Origin: Bradysia coprophila
Taxonomy: Eukaryota > Arthropoda > Insecta > Diptera > Sciaridae
Assembly (NCBI RefSeq): GCF_014529535.1
Contig: NW_023503493.1
Coordinates: 13,424,001 to 13,488,000, forward strand
DNA length: 64,000 bases
Direction of reading: 5' to 3'
The stretch's first letter is position 1; the number at the start of each line of letters is the position of its first letter. A model generated the notes under the pieces. The model searched no databases. It was not told the origin of the DNA and saw only the letters and a list, made by a program, of their open reading frames with translations. A program made the position numbers and the translations under genes. Positions 22,917 to 33,205 of the stretch are shown here, one piece after another.

Positions 22917-24170
22917 TTAAAATGGAGCACCGTAGCTGCCGCTTGGTGTTCTTGGCGACGGACCAGATGGATATCCACCATTCGATGGTCCTGATGGATA
23001 ACCACCGCTTCCACCACCAATTTGGCCTCCGCTGCTCGATTGCGACTGTTGATGGAATTGGGCAACTTGAAGGGCTTGAATTGCATTTTCCAAATCGATA
23101 CCAGTGACACGCGATGAAGAACTTGGTGCGCCATAGCTTTGTGATGGTGGTCCGTAGCTGCTTGATGGTGGTCCGTAACTTCCCGATGGTGGTCCATAAC
23201 TGCCAGATGGTGCTGATGGATATCCACCACCACCACCACTGCTTCCACCGAAACTGCCGCCACCGAATCCACCGCCACCGAATCCGCCTCCACCAGATTG
23301 ACTTTCTTCCTTTAATAGGATTTGTCGTACTTGTTCCAACAATTGTGGATCGACGTATTGTCCTTCGGATGTTTGAACGCCACTTGGAACAGCTTGGTAT
23401 CCACCGCCACCGCCAGATGAAAATCCTCCACCTGACGAAAATCCACCGCCTGACGAGAATCCACCGCCTGATGAGAAACCACCTCCACGTCCACCACCGC
23501 CGCCTCCTGAAGCATATCCACCATTCGATGCATAACTGGTTCCACCGCCACCAGATGAAAATCCACCGCCACCGCCAGATGAGTATCCACCGCCACCACC
23601 AGATGAGAATCCACCGCCACCACCAGATGAGAATCCACCGCCACCACCAGATGAAAATCCACCGGAACCTCCTGGTCTGTTATATTGATATGGTGAAGGT
23701 GGTTCTGCAACAGCAACAGCAACCACAGCGAATGCTAGAATCTGAAACGAACAGTTCAAATTAGTTTCAAATCAGTCTGGCAATATTTAATGAAAAAATA
23801 ATTTTTTTTATTCTTCTGCACATCTTTACGGATTGAGAGAAGAGTCTCTAAATAATTTACGTATAGAAAATGTAAATTCGAGAAGATGTTATTCATATAA
23901 TCCACTTTCGGTTCAATCCAAACACACTGAATTCTAATTTTTCATTGTTTTCCACATCACTTTCACATCACGTTTGTATTTCTCCATAAATTTAAGAATA
24001 ATCCTCATCGGGTCAGGTATAGTTCGCCGATTATTATATACGTTAACGACTTTTACTTTTCCATGTCTTTCTCGTGTGCAGTTAAACAATTTTTTCGATT
24101 TTTTTTTTCTTCGTTAAAACACTAAACACACGATTTTTTGTCTGTAACTTACCGCTGCGAAGGAATTCAT
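22917..24170 (-). CDS. Glycine-rich secreted protein, probably cuticular
   Basis: Predicted 280 residues from two minus-strand exons: 24170-24153 encodes only the first six residues (M-N-S-F-A-A), then a 411-nt intron, then 23741-22917. The exon junction falls inside the signal peptide, whose hydrophobic core (I-L-A-F-A-V-V-A-V-A-V-A) opens exon 2. This split is common in insect cuticular-protein genes. The mature part has tandem G-G-G-G-F-S-S-G units, a central non-repetitive segment with V-D-P-Q-L-L-E-Q-V-R-Q-I-L-L, then G-S-Y-G-P-P/A-P-S and G-G-Y-P-S-G-P-S repeats. No Rebers-Riddiford chitin-binding motif is visible, so it fits the loosely defined glycine-rich cuticular or structural class; an extracellular-matrix role is inference. 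The coding DNA is itself tandemly repeated, hence the long His/Arg-rich antisense frame, which is a shadow. Confidence 0.8.
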
Positions 24171-24242
24171 GGTGCTTTTACTTTCAGTATTCGTTAAAAG
24201 GAATGGTGATTGAATGTGCCAGCCGTTGTCTAGATGACCCTC

Positions 24243-24248
24243 TTTATA
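24243..24248 (-). promoter_or_regulatory. TATA box of the glycine-rich gene
   Basis: Minus-strand TATAAA at 24248-24243, 73 bases before the ATG at 24170. This allows a transcription start near 24211-24217, where TTCAATC resembles an initiator. Confidence 0.55.
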
Positions 24249-25826
24249 CTACTCCTCGAAAAGTAAGATTTTTTTTTCGTTTCCATATTAAACCAAAACA
24301 TCCGTTGGCGGGGAGATGATTTTTTTTTTTGTTCGTTACAATATTTGAATGTCTTCTGCTTTATATCTCGTCTCTATGTTTTTCATTTATTTTATTTTTT
24401 TATCCATCTCGTCTTTTTCACCATTTTTTTTTGTCTTATTGTACATTACAAAATTTTATTATTGTACTTGCGATACACAGCCAGTGTTTATATACATATA
24501 TGTGCACAAAAGTATGATATAAATGTTATAACGATTTATGTATTTTATTGTGAATGCAAGACATTTTCTGGCTTTTAAGCTACACTCATAATGTATGATA
24601 ACCAATACCTTACCTTCCTCAACTGCAGTGCCGCATTATCATCTTACCGATCGTTCACCATTATAATAATCTTCCTCATCATTATTCTTCTATATATGTT
24701 GTATAAATGTATATATACTATGGCAGGTGATGATGTTAGAGGAAAGAAATTATTTTTTTTTCTATTTCTGATATTTTTCTTTTTGAAACATAAAAACATA
24801 AAAATTGTGCCAGCATTTCATTTTTGTATGTAGATTTTTGTAATCACATAATTTTCTGCCAACATTGTTGCCGACAAATCGTTACAAAATGTGTACAATG
24901 GACACATTATCATGAGGATGCTTGAAAAGTTGATTTTGTGGAATTTTTACAATTCAATTATTTCATCATTAATTGAGAGATTTTTTTTTCTTCTTCAGCT
25001 AATGATAACCGTAATCAACATGCAAATCTCGTGAAAGAGTTGTAAAATTTTTTGATGAATTTTTTTTTACTTCACCAGATCAATGATAGAGACAGTGACC
25101 TTTGGCAAGCGGATATGTCGTTCGAGTGTCGAGAGTGCCGACAAAAATGAGTGATTATAAGCTAACAATAAGAATGTGAAGTAGAAGATTATCACCTGCA
25201 CTCATTTTTTGAGAGATCAGAAGAAGTAACAGATTAGAGAAATATACTAACCCTGTTGACAGAGAGTTCGTAACAGCAGGAAGCAACGTCGTCTGTTACC
25301 ATCTACCTGACTGGATGGGAATGTTCTTTTCGTTAGTTTTTAAGCAATCAGCGCCATTTCCAATAATTTCCCCATATTTCAATTGACTCAATCGCGAAAA
25401 TATTTAATAATTTTAACTTACTGTTGTAACGACATATACTCGCGAAATATTGGAGTGAGTTTCTATCAAGGGTTACTATTCATGCTATTTACATATATTT
25501 TTTGTCGAAGTGTCTAGGGGTGATTTCTATTGACTTAAAAGTACTTCAAAGAATAGTAGACCATAAAAAATGACTCCCGTTATACTGTTCCAGACGGTGA
25601 CGCTGTTCCAGCAGTAGAGTCTCCAGGAAGAAACGTTGCAATTTGGCAACAACAACACTGGGGAACGATAGTGAGGCCACTTACAAAACCGCATAGTCCG
25701 CGAACATCAATATTGTAAAGAAGACGGACTCTCCGAACAGTTGCTATGTTTTTGGTCAAGCAAAAGGCTTTCATTATGCTTTTAAACCGATATCGACACA
25801 TTTTTTTTCGACTACAGGCACGATTC

Positions 25827-26081
25827 TGAAAAGCTATGGGTGGATTTTCGTCCTGATTGTAAATTACGTCGAAAAATTTTTCTAGCACGTCAGGATCATG
25901 AGCCATTTCCGTTGAAGGTTAAACTGATATTACATTGGTGTAAGCGAGACCAATAGTGTTGTCTCTCTCACACCAATGTAATGCCCATTTAACTTCAAAC
26001 GGGAATAGCTCATGATCCTGACGTGTTAGAAAATTTTTCCGACGTGATTTAGAATCAGGACGAAAATCCACTCATAGCTTT
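25827..26081. repeat. 255-bp long-armed foldback
   Basis: About 120-base arms with roughly 85-90% pairing. The left arm reads GTGGATTTTCGTCCTGATTG, CACGTCAGGATCATGAGC, then ATTACATTGGTGT; the right arm is the reverse complement with scattered differences. The short centre is GTCTCTCTCACACC-like. A 108-codon minus frame overlaps the left arm and is not considered a gene. Confidence 0.8.
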
Positions 26082-26802
26082 CCTTTCTATCCTTTTGTTT
26101 CCTTTTAAGGAAAAATGGCCAAACTCAAATGTTTCACGAATTTCTAAAATTATTAATTCGACGCGTGGTTTCCATCAAATTCATAATAGCCAACCGATAA
26201 ATTATCGGTTTTATGTTTGATTTACAATCGTAAAAGTTTTGGCGATAAAAACAAAAATTTGCATTTTTTTGAAATATATTTTCGATTGGATTTATGCAAA
26301 AACGTCTGGCAAAAATAAAAGTAAACAACAGAAATTTTCATAAAATAGACCATAAATTGTAAAGATGGTATCCTATCACCACATTAAAGTGAACATAGGT
26401 ATCACAGAAAATGAATATCGGAAGTTAATTGTCTCGGTCAAGGTCGTCAAGTGAAAGAGTTTTAATTAGTCATCAGATTAAAATTTTTCCTATTTTTGCA
26501 ATCTAGCAAAAAAGTGAAATTTTTAATGATACGGAATAACAGTTAAGGACATTAGTTGGTCCTCATTATGTCATTTTCTCTGAAGGTCGAATTATCTCCT
26601 TATCTTCAAGAAAAATATTACTCAAGCTTCAATCCAGAAATACGCCCCTTCAAACAGACTATTCGTCGATAAGGGAATACATGCTTTTGAAACCTAAACC
26701 AAATTTCTTATTTTCCCTAGATAAGCCACTTTCGACTCTAGGGAAAACAAAAGCTTGCAAAACAATTAGTTTAACGATTTTCACAAGATAATAGTTATTT
26801 GT

Positions 26803-26883
26803 GTATCTGTTTTGGACGATTGTTTTTAGGCAATGTCGCGAGTTGTGCGAAAGTGCCTAAAATCAATCGTCCAAAACAGATAC
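26803..26883. repeat. 81-bp hairpin with GC-rich loop
   Basis: GTATCTGTTTTGGACGATTG then TTTTTAGGCA at left pairs with TGCCTAAAA and CAATCGTCCAAAACAGATAC at right. The loop contains GTCGCGAGTTGTGCGA. Confidence 0.8.
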
Positions 26884-27169
26884 TCAAAAAAAAATTCATG
26901 TAAGGGGTCAAAAACCAGAGAAAAATCTCAAAACTCCCTCATTTTCGGCCCCAACACATGAAAAAGATTTACTTTTGTAACAATGGTTCGAAATAAGCCC
27001 TCTGGATTTGTACGAACATCAAGTTGGTAAGATCGTGGACTGGAGATCAGGAGGTCAGTGGTTCACGCTACAAGATAAACACTTTTAAATAAAAAAAAAA
27101 TTTCAAATCAAACAAATTATCCGATGAATTAATACAAAAAATAAGAAGTGCAGAAAAATAGTACATTAC

Positions 27170-27330
27170 TGCTATAAGGATGTATATAAGAGCCGTGTAG
27201 TCATACGAGAGTTTACGCGAGTATTAGTATTAGTATTACTGCTATAAGGATGTATATAAGAGCCGTGTAGTCATACGAGAGTTTACGCGAGTATTAGTAC
27301 GAGGCTCTTATATACATCCTTATATCAGTG
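27170..27330. repeat. Direct duplication plus inverted third copy
   Basis: ATTACTGCTATAAGGATG followed by TATATAAGAGCC and GTCATACGAGAGTTTACGCG occurs twice head to tail, about 66 bases apart and essentially identical. GGCTCTTATATACATCCTTA then lies in opposite orientation at 27303-27322. Confidence 0.8.
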
Positions 27331-27398
27331 AGGTATTTTATCGCAGTAGTCAACACGATAACTCGAGTGAATCTCAACAGATTTTAAAAAACTTTTTT

Positions 27399-28512
27399 AG
27401 CCCCGTACGAAGTACGAAGGGGCTTATAGGATTACGATGCCGTGTGTAATTGATGGAATTCGAAGCAGACGGTAAGGGCAAAGTGTTTGCCTATGTTCAT
27501 AGATAACAAATCAGCAATAAAAATTATGTCTGTCCGTCTGTCCGTCTGTCCTTCTGTCCGTCTGTCCGTCTGTCCGTCTGTCCGTCTGTCACGTCGATAT
27601 CTTGAGTAAATCAAATCCGATTTCAAAAATTTTTTTTTTCCCTGAAAGGTAGTTGAAATAGTGAGGCTAAGTTCGAAGATGGGCGATTTTGGGTTGACCC
27701 CTCCAGAGCTGGGGCCCCATAAGTGCTTTAACGTTTTCCAAAGATTTCTCTGGCCATTTAAAGGCTACACTTGTAAGTGATACATCAAATGAAAGGTATT
27801 TACAATACCTATCCACAAAAAAAAAGTTTATGGAAATTGGATGACCGACTCGTGAGTTAGACCCCTTGGTGTGAACTAGGTACAGGGCGGCAATCCGTTT
27901 TTGCTTGTAGGTTAGTCAAATTTGAACGGATTTAGATGGATTTTGATTTATTAGGTAGGTATTGACCGTACCAATCAGGGAAAAAAAGTTTATGAAATTC
28001 GGTTTACCGGAGCGTGAGCTAGGTCTCTTGGAGTGAGCTTATATGTGGCTACTCGGCCGTACAGTGAAGGTGGTGTTTTTTGTTAATATCTCGAGTAAAA
28101 TTTAACCGAATTTCATGAATTTTTTTTTGTTTGAAAGGTACTAACGAATGTAAAGCAGCCGTTGTACTTTCCACCTCCTAACAAAATGGCCGTCGGCCGC
28201 CATTTTGGATTTTTGTAAAATCAATATAAATCGGTGAAAATGATAATTCCAAAATCACTGATCAGTGGGAAGTGTAGTTTGTGTTACTTTTGAAAGGAAC
28301 GTCGTACGGGGCTTCGTAATTGCGCTATGCGCAATTTTTAAGACGTACACATTGCATAAGAATTTTACGACGTTTACGGGCGCAATAGGCTAACGGTAAG
28401 AGTAGGGCGACGGACGAAGTAGGGTCACGTGCGCAATAGATGTACGGGTTTGTACGGGGCTCAGTCGCAGCAAACGCTCCGACTGTTCTGACGGCTCGTT
28501 TTTAATCGACGA
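27399..28512 (+). mobile_element. AGCCCCGTACGAAGTAC-family element, copy 4
   Basis: Begins AGCCCCGTACGAAGTACGAA and GGGGCTTATAGG. It then has the GTCTGTCC microsatellite (27528-27590), a body with TTCGAAGATGGGCGATTTTG, CGTAATTGCGCTATGCGCAA near 28315 and TCCGACTGTTCTGACGGCTC near 28475, the same order of landmarks as copy 2. The body matches copy 3 better than copies 1 and 2, so two subfamilies exist. Confidence 0.65.
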
Positions 28513-28800
28513 AGTATTGAAATCCTCAGGTCAAGTTCGAAAATGGGCAATATTGGTTCAACCATCTGGTGGTAGTTTTTGAAAGAAGCATTTTCTGCTT
28601 TTTGTTAACACGACAACTGGAGCAAAGTTCAACAGATTTTCAAAAACTTTTTTTTAATCGACGAAGTATTGAAATCCGCAGGTCAAGTTCGAAAATGGGT
28701 GGCATCGGTTCAACCATCTGGTGGTAGTTCTCTAAGGAAGCCTTTTCTGTTTTTTGTTAGCACGACCACTGGAGTAATTCTCAATCGATTGAAAAAAAAA
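28505..28800 (+). repeat. 150-bp tandem duplication
   Basis: TAATCGACGAAGTATTGAAA starts at 28505 and again at 28655. Both units continue through TCAAGTTCGAAAATGGG, GGTTCAACCATCTGGTGG and GCCTTTTCTG-like sequence. A diverged third partial copy is at about 29245-29325. The start of the first unit overlaps the end of element copy 4. Confidence 0.8.
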
Positions 28801-28929
28801 ATTTGGTGGAGAATGGAATTAATTCCTGAGGTTAGGTTCTAAGATAGATTATGTTGGTCTAACGAACAAGCTGATGTTGCTAACAGAATTTTTGTATCTA
28901 TTTCAATAGTGTTTTTCTTGTTATGTGAT

Positions 28930-29445
28930 TTTGCCTTGTAAACAAAACCGAATAAATAGAACAAAAATTAACGAGTGTGAAGTGAAGTGCCTCGCTTCGC
29001 TCTGGCCGCAAATCACACGAGTTTAAGTTTCATTGAAAACATGTGTCATTTTGACAAATAGATACATTTTGTTGAACACATTCATTACAGTTTGTTTGAA
29101 ATGTCAACTTGAAGAAAAAAAAAAGTTTTTATCAGGTTGACATTTCAAACAATCTGTAATGAGTCTGTTCAATAAAAAGCATCTGCGTGTCACCGCCTTA
29201 GTCATCAACTCAGAAGTGTGTCAACCTGTTCTTTCAGAACATTGCGAAAATGGGTGGTATCGGTTCAACCATCTGGTAGTAGTTCTCAAAAGAAGCCTTT
29301 TCTACTCTTTGTTAAAACGATCTTGAGTCTTGTTATTTGATTTTGCCTTGTAAACAAAGCCTAATAAACAGAACCAAAATTAAGGAGTGTGAAGTTTGCG
29401 GCGAGAGCGAAGCAAGAGCAGCGAATCAAACGAGTTTAAATTTTA
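28930..29445. repeat. Pair of paralogous repeats whose GC-rich hinge is inverted
   Basis: Segments 28915-29050 and 29330-29460 are direct copies outside the middle: GATTTTGCCTTGTAAACAAA on the left of each and ACGAGTTTAA then ATTGAAAACAT on the right. In the first copy the centre reads CCTCGCTTCGCTCTGGCCGC (28990-29009). In the second it reads TTTGCGGCGAGAGCGAAGC (29395-29413), the reverse-complement orientation. Short inverted arms (GTGTGA / TCACAC type) flank the hinge. Confidence 0.75.
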
Positions 29446-29602
29446 TTGAAAACATACGTCATTTTTTATCGGGGCATTTTATATACAAAGTTTCGAAGAT
29501 TTTCAGTGAAACTCAACATAATTAAATCATCAATGAGAGATTTATTAGATCGTTCTAGTAGTCCTTCTTCTAAATGCGTTTTTGTGGCCATCAACATACA
29601 AT

Positions 29603-29756
29603 AGTATGTTACATACCAAGGATCAAAAAGGTGTGTTTTAGACCCAGGTGGTGAAAACGTCCAGGGATGGAGCGATGCGAAGCGGAGCGGAGACTAAGGG
29701 CGTTTTCACCACCGTGGTCTAAAACACACCTTTTTGATCCGTGGTTTGTATACTAT
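29603..29756. repeat. Foldback with GCGAAGCGGAGCGG centre
   Basis: AAGGATCAAAAAGGTGTGTT then TTAGACCCAGGTGGTGAAAA at left pairs almost perfectly with TTTTCACCACCGTGGTCTAA and AACACACCTTTTTGATCC at right. The unpaired centre is GGAGCGATGCGAAGCGGAGC. Confidence 0.85.
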
Positions 29757-29839
29757 TTTTCTTCCTGGAGTACCAAAGTCACATTCCGAACAAAACATAA
29801 CAACAAAACTGAACAACTTACCGGTGCAAAAGCATTCCA

Positions 29840-30000
29840 TATTAATGCCGAAAGTAATCCGTATGAATGCCTAAAGATGTCCGTTCCGTGTGCATGTATT
29901 CTCACAAATGTCGAAAAATAAGTAATCTGTAGGAATGCCGAAAGACATCCGAATGAATGCCGAAAGCAGTCCGTATGAATGCTGAAAGCAATCCTTATGA
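29840..30000 (+). repeat. About 22-bp minisatellite
   Basis: Degenerate copies of ATGAATGCCGAAAGCAATCC GT, about six, with the middle units diverged. Confidence 0.7.
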
Positions 30001-33000
30001 ATGCATTGTCACAAAACACTAAAAACATTACATTCGCGTACATACAACAACTTGACACATTTGGGAAAGAATAAAGATAGGATCGAAAATGACATAAGCG
30101 GGAATGAAAATTGAGAGAAAATAGTAGGGGAGAATGTTGCTCTTTCGGTACTAAATTTGGTGAGTGAATGTGACGGTTTTGGTACTACAGGAAGAAAAAT
30201 TACATTTCATTGAAATAAATCAATAAATCATTGCCAATAAAAATACTATTGAAAAGCTCAGACAAACAGTCAAGGGATCTGACCCATCCAACAGGTGGGA
30301 CGTAGTGACCATCGAGATGAGTAAAAGTTCCCAAGGGCTACAGCTCGGTTTCGCCTCGGGTCGGTTTCGCATCTTTTGCGTAAAATTTTCATTAAGTTTG
30401 GAAAATGGCTATAACTTTTTCAGATAGATAATATGATGAGTATAAATGATGGTATATATTGATTCATAATTACCACTTTTTACAATGTGATGATGGTACA
30501 GGCGTTACATAAGGTATCATTTAAATCATATCTTCGCACATGGCGCCAAAAATTTAATTTACATCTTTCCCATTCATTTTAAATCGATTGTAAAAATGTT
30601 TATTTGCATTAGAAATTGCCAATTGTAGGCAAAAAAAAAACTTATACCAAAAATACACTGATTTATCGACAGCTAATTGCCTTGTATATCTTCTCTTAGA
30701 AAAACTTACAATTTCATAAATAAATAAAAAATTAATAATCGATACGAATATCCGAACAGACGCAATATTTAACAATTTTTTTCTGCATAATTTTCGCGTT
30801 CATTATACGACAAAATGTTGGAATATCATTCCGAAATCGAAGCAGAAGATGCGTTGTTAATCGTTTCATTTGCATTCGATGTTTTGGGCTAATAAAAATC
30901 AAACTTTTTTCAATTCGTTCATATATCAGAATCAACATTTGAATATTATATATATCTGGGGAAATGGGGAAATAGCTCATTGGAATTTTAATTGTTAATT
31001 TTTCTGGCAAAGTGGGACGATTTTTGTTGTGGCGGATGTATGATGTTTTCGCGACTCTAGTGATTCGTTTGTTGTTGGTTTTTTCGTTGTTGTTGCTATA
31101 AAAGTGAGATTTTGAATTGTTTTTTTTTCTTTCGACGAAATCATTATTGTTTTGAAAAGAGAAGGTTATTTATGCGCCGTTTTCATAGAGAAGTGATCAT
31201 CACCTAAACCTACATTTTAAAACAAAAAATTAAAAATAATAATTTTATGCATAAATGTTCTCCGTCCCGGGGTATTATAAATAATAAGCGATGATGATGG
31301 AAGCTTATTCAAACATATTGTGTCTATCGAAACACACTTGCAACAAAACACACCGAAGACAAAAGCGATCAGTACGAAACAAAAATGAAAATTAGCGATT
31401 CTCCAATTTGACACTTTTGAAGAGACCTTTCCCGTCAGTCTCATGTACGTACAGTTTACATCATCACCTGCCTAACAAAGAACAACTTTGACCTGAGTAA
31501 TGATGAAAACGAATAGACCGCAACACTTTAATTTGGAACAATAAATTAACGAGACACGATTTGCTACAAAAATCAGCTTAAAGCGTTGCGTTGAACGCTA
31601 TGTAATAATGTAATTAATAACGATTAACTTGTACACAGATAAAAATCTTGAATTACATTTTTAAGTATGTACAGGATAAGGATTGTCTTGCTGTTACTCC
31701 CCGGTTAGTGGCGGAAAAATGAGAAGTGAACAGGAACAGCCCTATTGAAAATGAAATCGTCAGATTTTCGCCTCAAAAAACAATAGAATTTCAGGAGGAA
31801 TTAAGGATTTCATTCGGGAATGATATCATTTCTCATAAACAGAAAAGATTGTGGATTTTCATGGTCTCGGGTCAAGGTATCGACTTTCATCGATTATTCG
31901 GACTAGTTGGGAGGAGGACGACTTATCGTATACTCTAAATAATGTTCGATCCGATGGAAATTCCGACAAAGCCTATTTTTAAGAAGGAGAATTGGACGTT
32001 GAACATAAGGCATAGATTACAGTCATGATTTGTTGTGAAAGCTTTCGTTTTTGCTTTCCCGAATAAAATCTATGAAAAAGTAAAAACTTATTTTGAGCAA
32101 ATTGTATAACGCAGAGAGATGCGGGATATATCGAATTTGTGTCAAGAAAAAAAGCAATAAGTTTTGATTGGTATTACAATATACTTGTAGTGACCCGTAA
32201 CAAGAAACTTTCATGTTTCATTCTAGATGGTCATATGTACATGTGGACTTTGTGCCGTAATTAGATTTTTCTTATCAGTTCTACTCACAACGTAAATGGT
32301 GTCTAGCTAAACGATCTTCTTACTGAGAAATTCTTTTCCGTCTGTGTTGTAAAGGATACCAATAATTGCTTCGACAAACTAATGTTAAGAATCTTCCAAG
32401 CTTGTCTTTTTTGTTAGCACAAATTCGTCATATACTTAGAGTAATCATACCTAGAGTGGTATTTCGTACGATAAATTATGTCCCCAACATCAGTTTGTAT
32501 AAGATGAATATTTCGTACGAATTTATGTAGAATTTCACACCAACCAATGTAGGCGATGACATTTTTGGTAGTTGTCAGTTTAGTATTTTGAAAATCCAGT
32601 ATCGCGAGTGTAAATTTTTGTTTTTATTTAATATTCGGGACAATTTATCTTTGATTTACAGTGTGGCTTGTATTAGGAGAAGAAAAAACTTCTCAACTTA
32701 AATATTTTTCACGGAAACTTTTTGCAAATACTTTAATCCATTGAAATAAATCACTCTTCTTAGAGTACACTTCCGTCTCTGAAAGGTTCCAACCTCATCC
32801 CCAAGGTAATTGTTCCAATAATATTTTTTTAATTCAAAAGATTTGTGTAGCAAAAAATTTCGAAACCTTGGCGCTAATTTGCCCACCAATTCTCACACTA
32901 TCAAATATTTCGTTTTTCATGTCGGGGACACAATTTTTACGTAAGTTTTTTCGTAATTTCCAGTCTATATATAATTCGTCTAAGGTCATATCTCTCAACT

Positions 33001-33038
33001 ACCTGCGTCCAAGTTAGTTTAGTTTAGTTTAGTTAGTT

Positions 33039-33205
33039 GATGAGGACCACTTTTATGAAAACGTTTACACTCGTATAAAAGGTGGGTTCCTTAGTGATAA
33101 TTCTACATACTACACAGTGAGAAAAAGTGAGAAACTTTTAGAAGGTTAGCTCAGCTTTAATATGAGTATAAAACTTTTTCATAAAAGTGGTCCTTATCAA
33201 CAGGA
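33039..33205. repeat. 165-bp foldback
   Basis: GATGAGGACCACTTTTATGA and ACTCGTATAAAAGG at left pair with ATGAGTATAAAACTTTTTCA and TAAAAGTGGTCCTTATCAAC at right. The interior contains repeated GTGAGAAAAAGTGAGAAAC. It is preceded by a short TTAGTTTAGTTTAG run. Confidence 0.7.

Noticed and set aside
23114-23764. 216-codon His/Arg-rich frame antisense to the glycine-rich gene
   Set aside because: It is the mirror of the glycine-rich repeats; composition and length follow from the GGN-rich coding strand.
30554-31444. Three minus-strand frames of 73-92 codons with hydrophobic stretches
   Set aside because: Hydrophobicity reflects AT-rich codons; frames are not joined by good splice sites and show no family resemblance.
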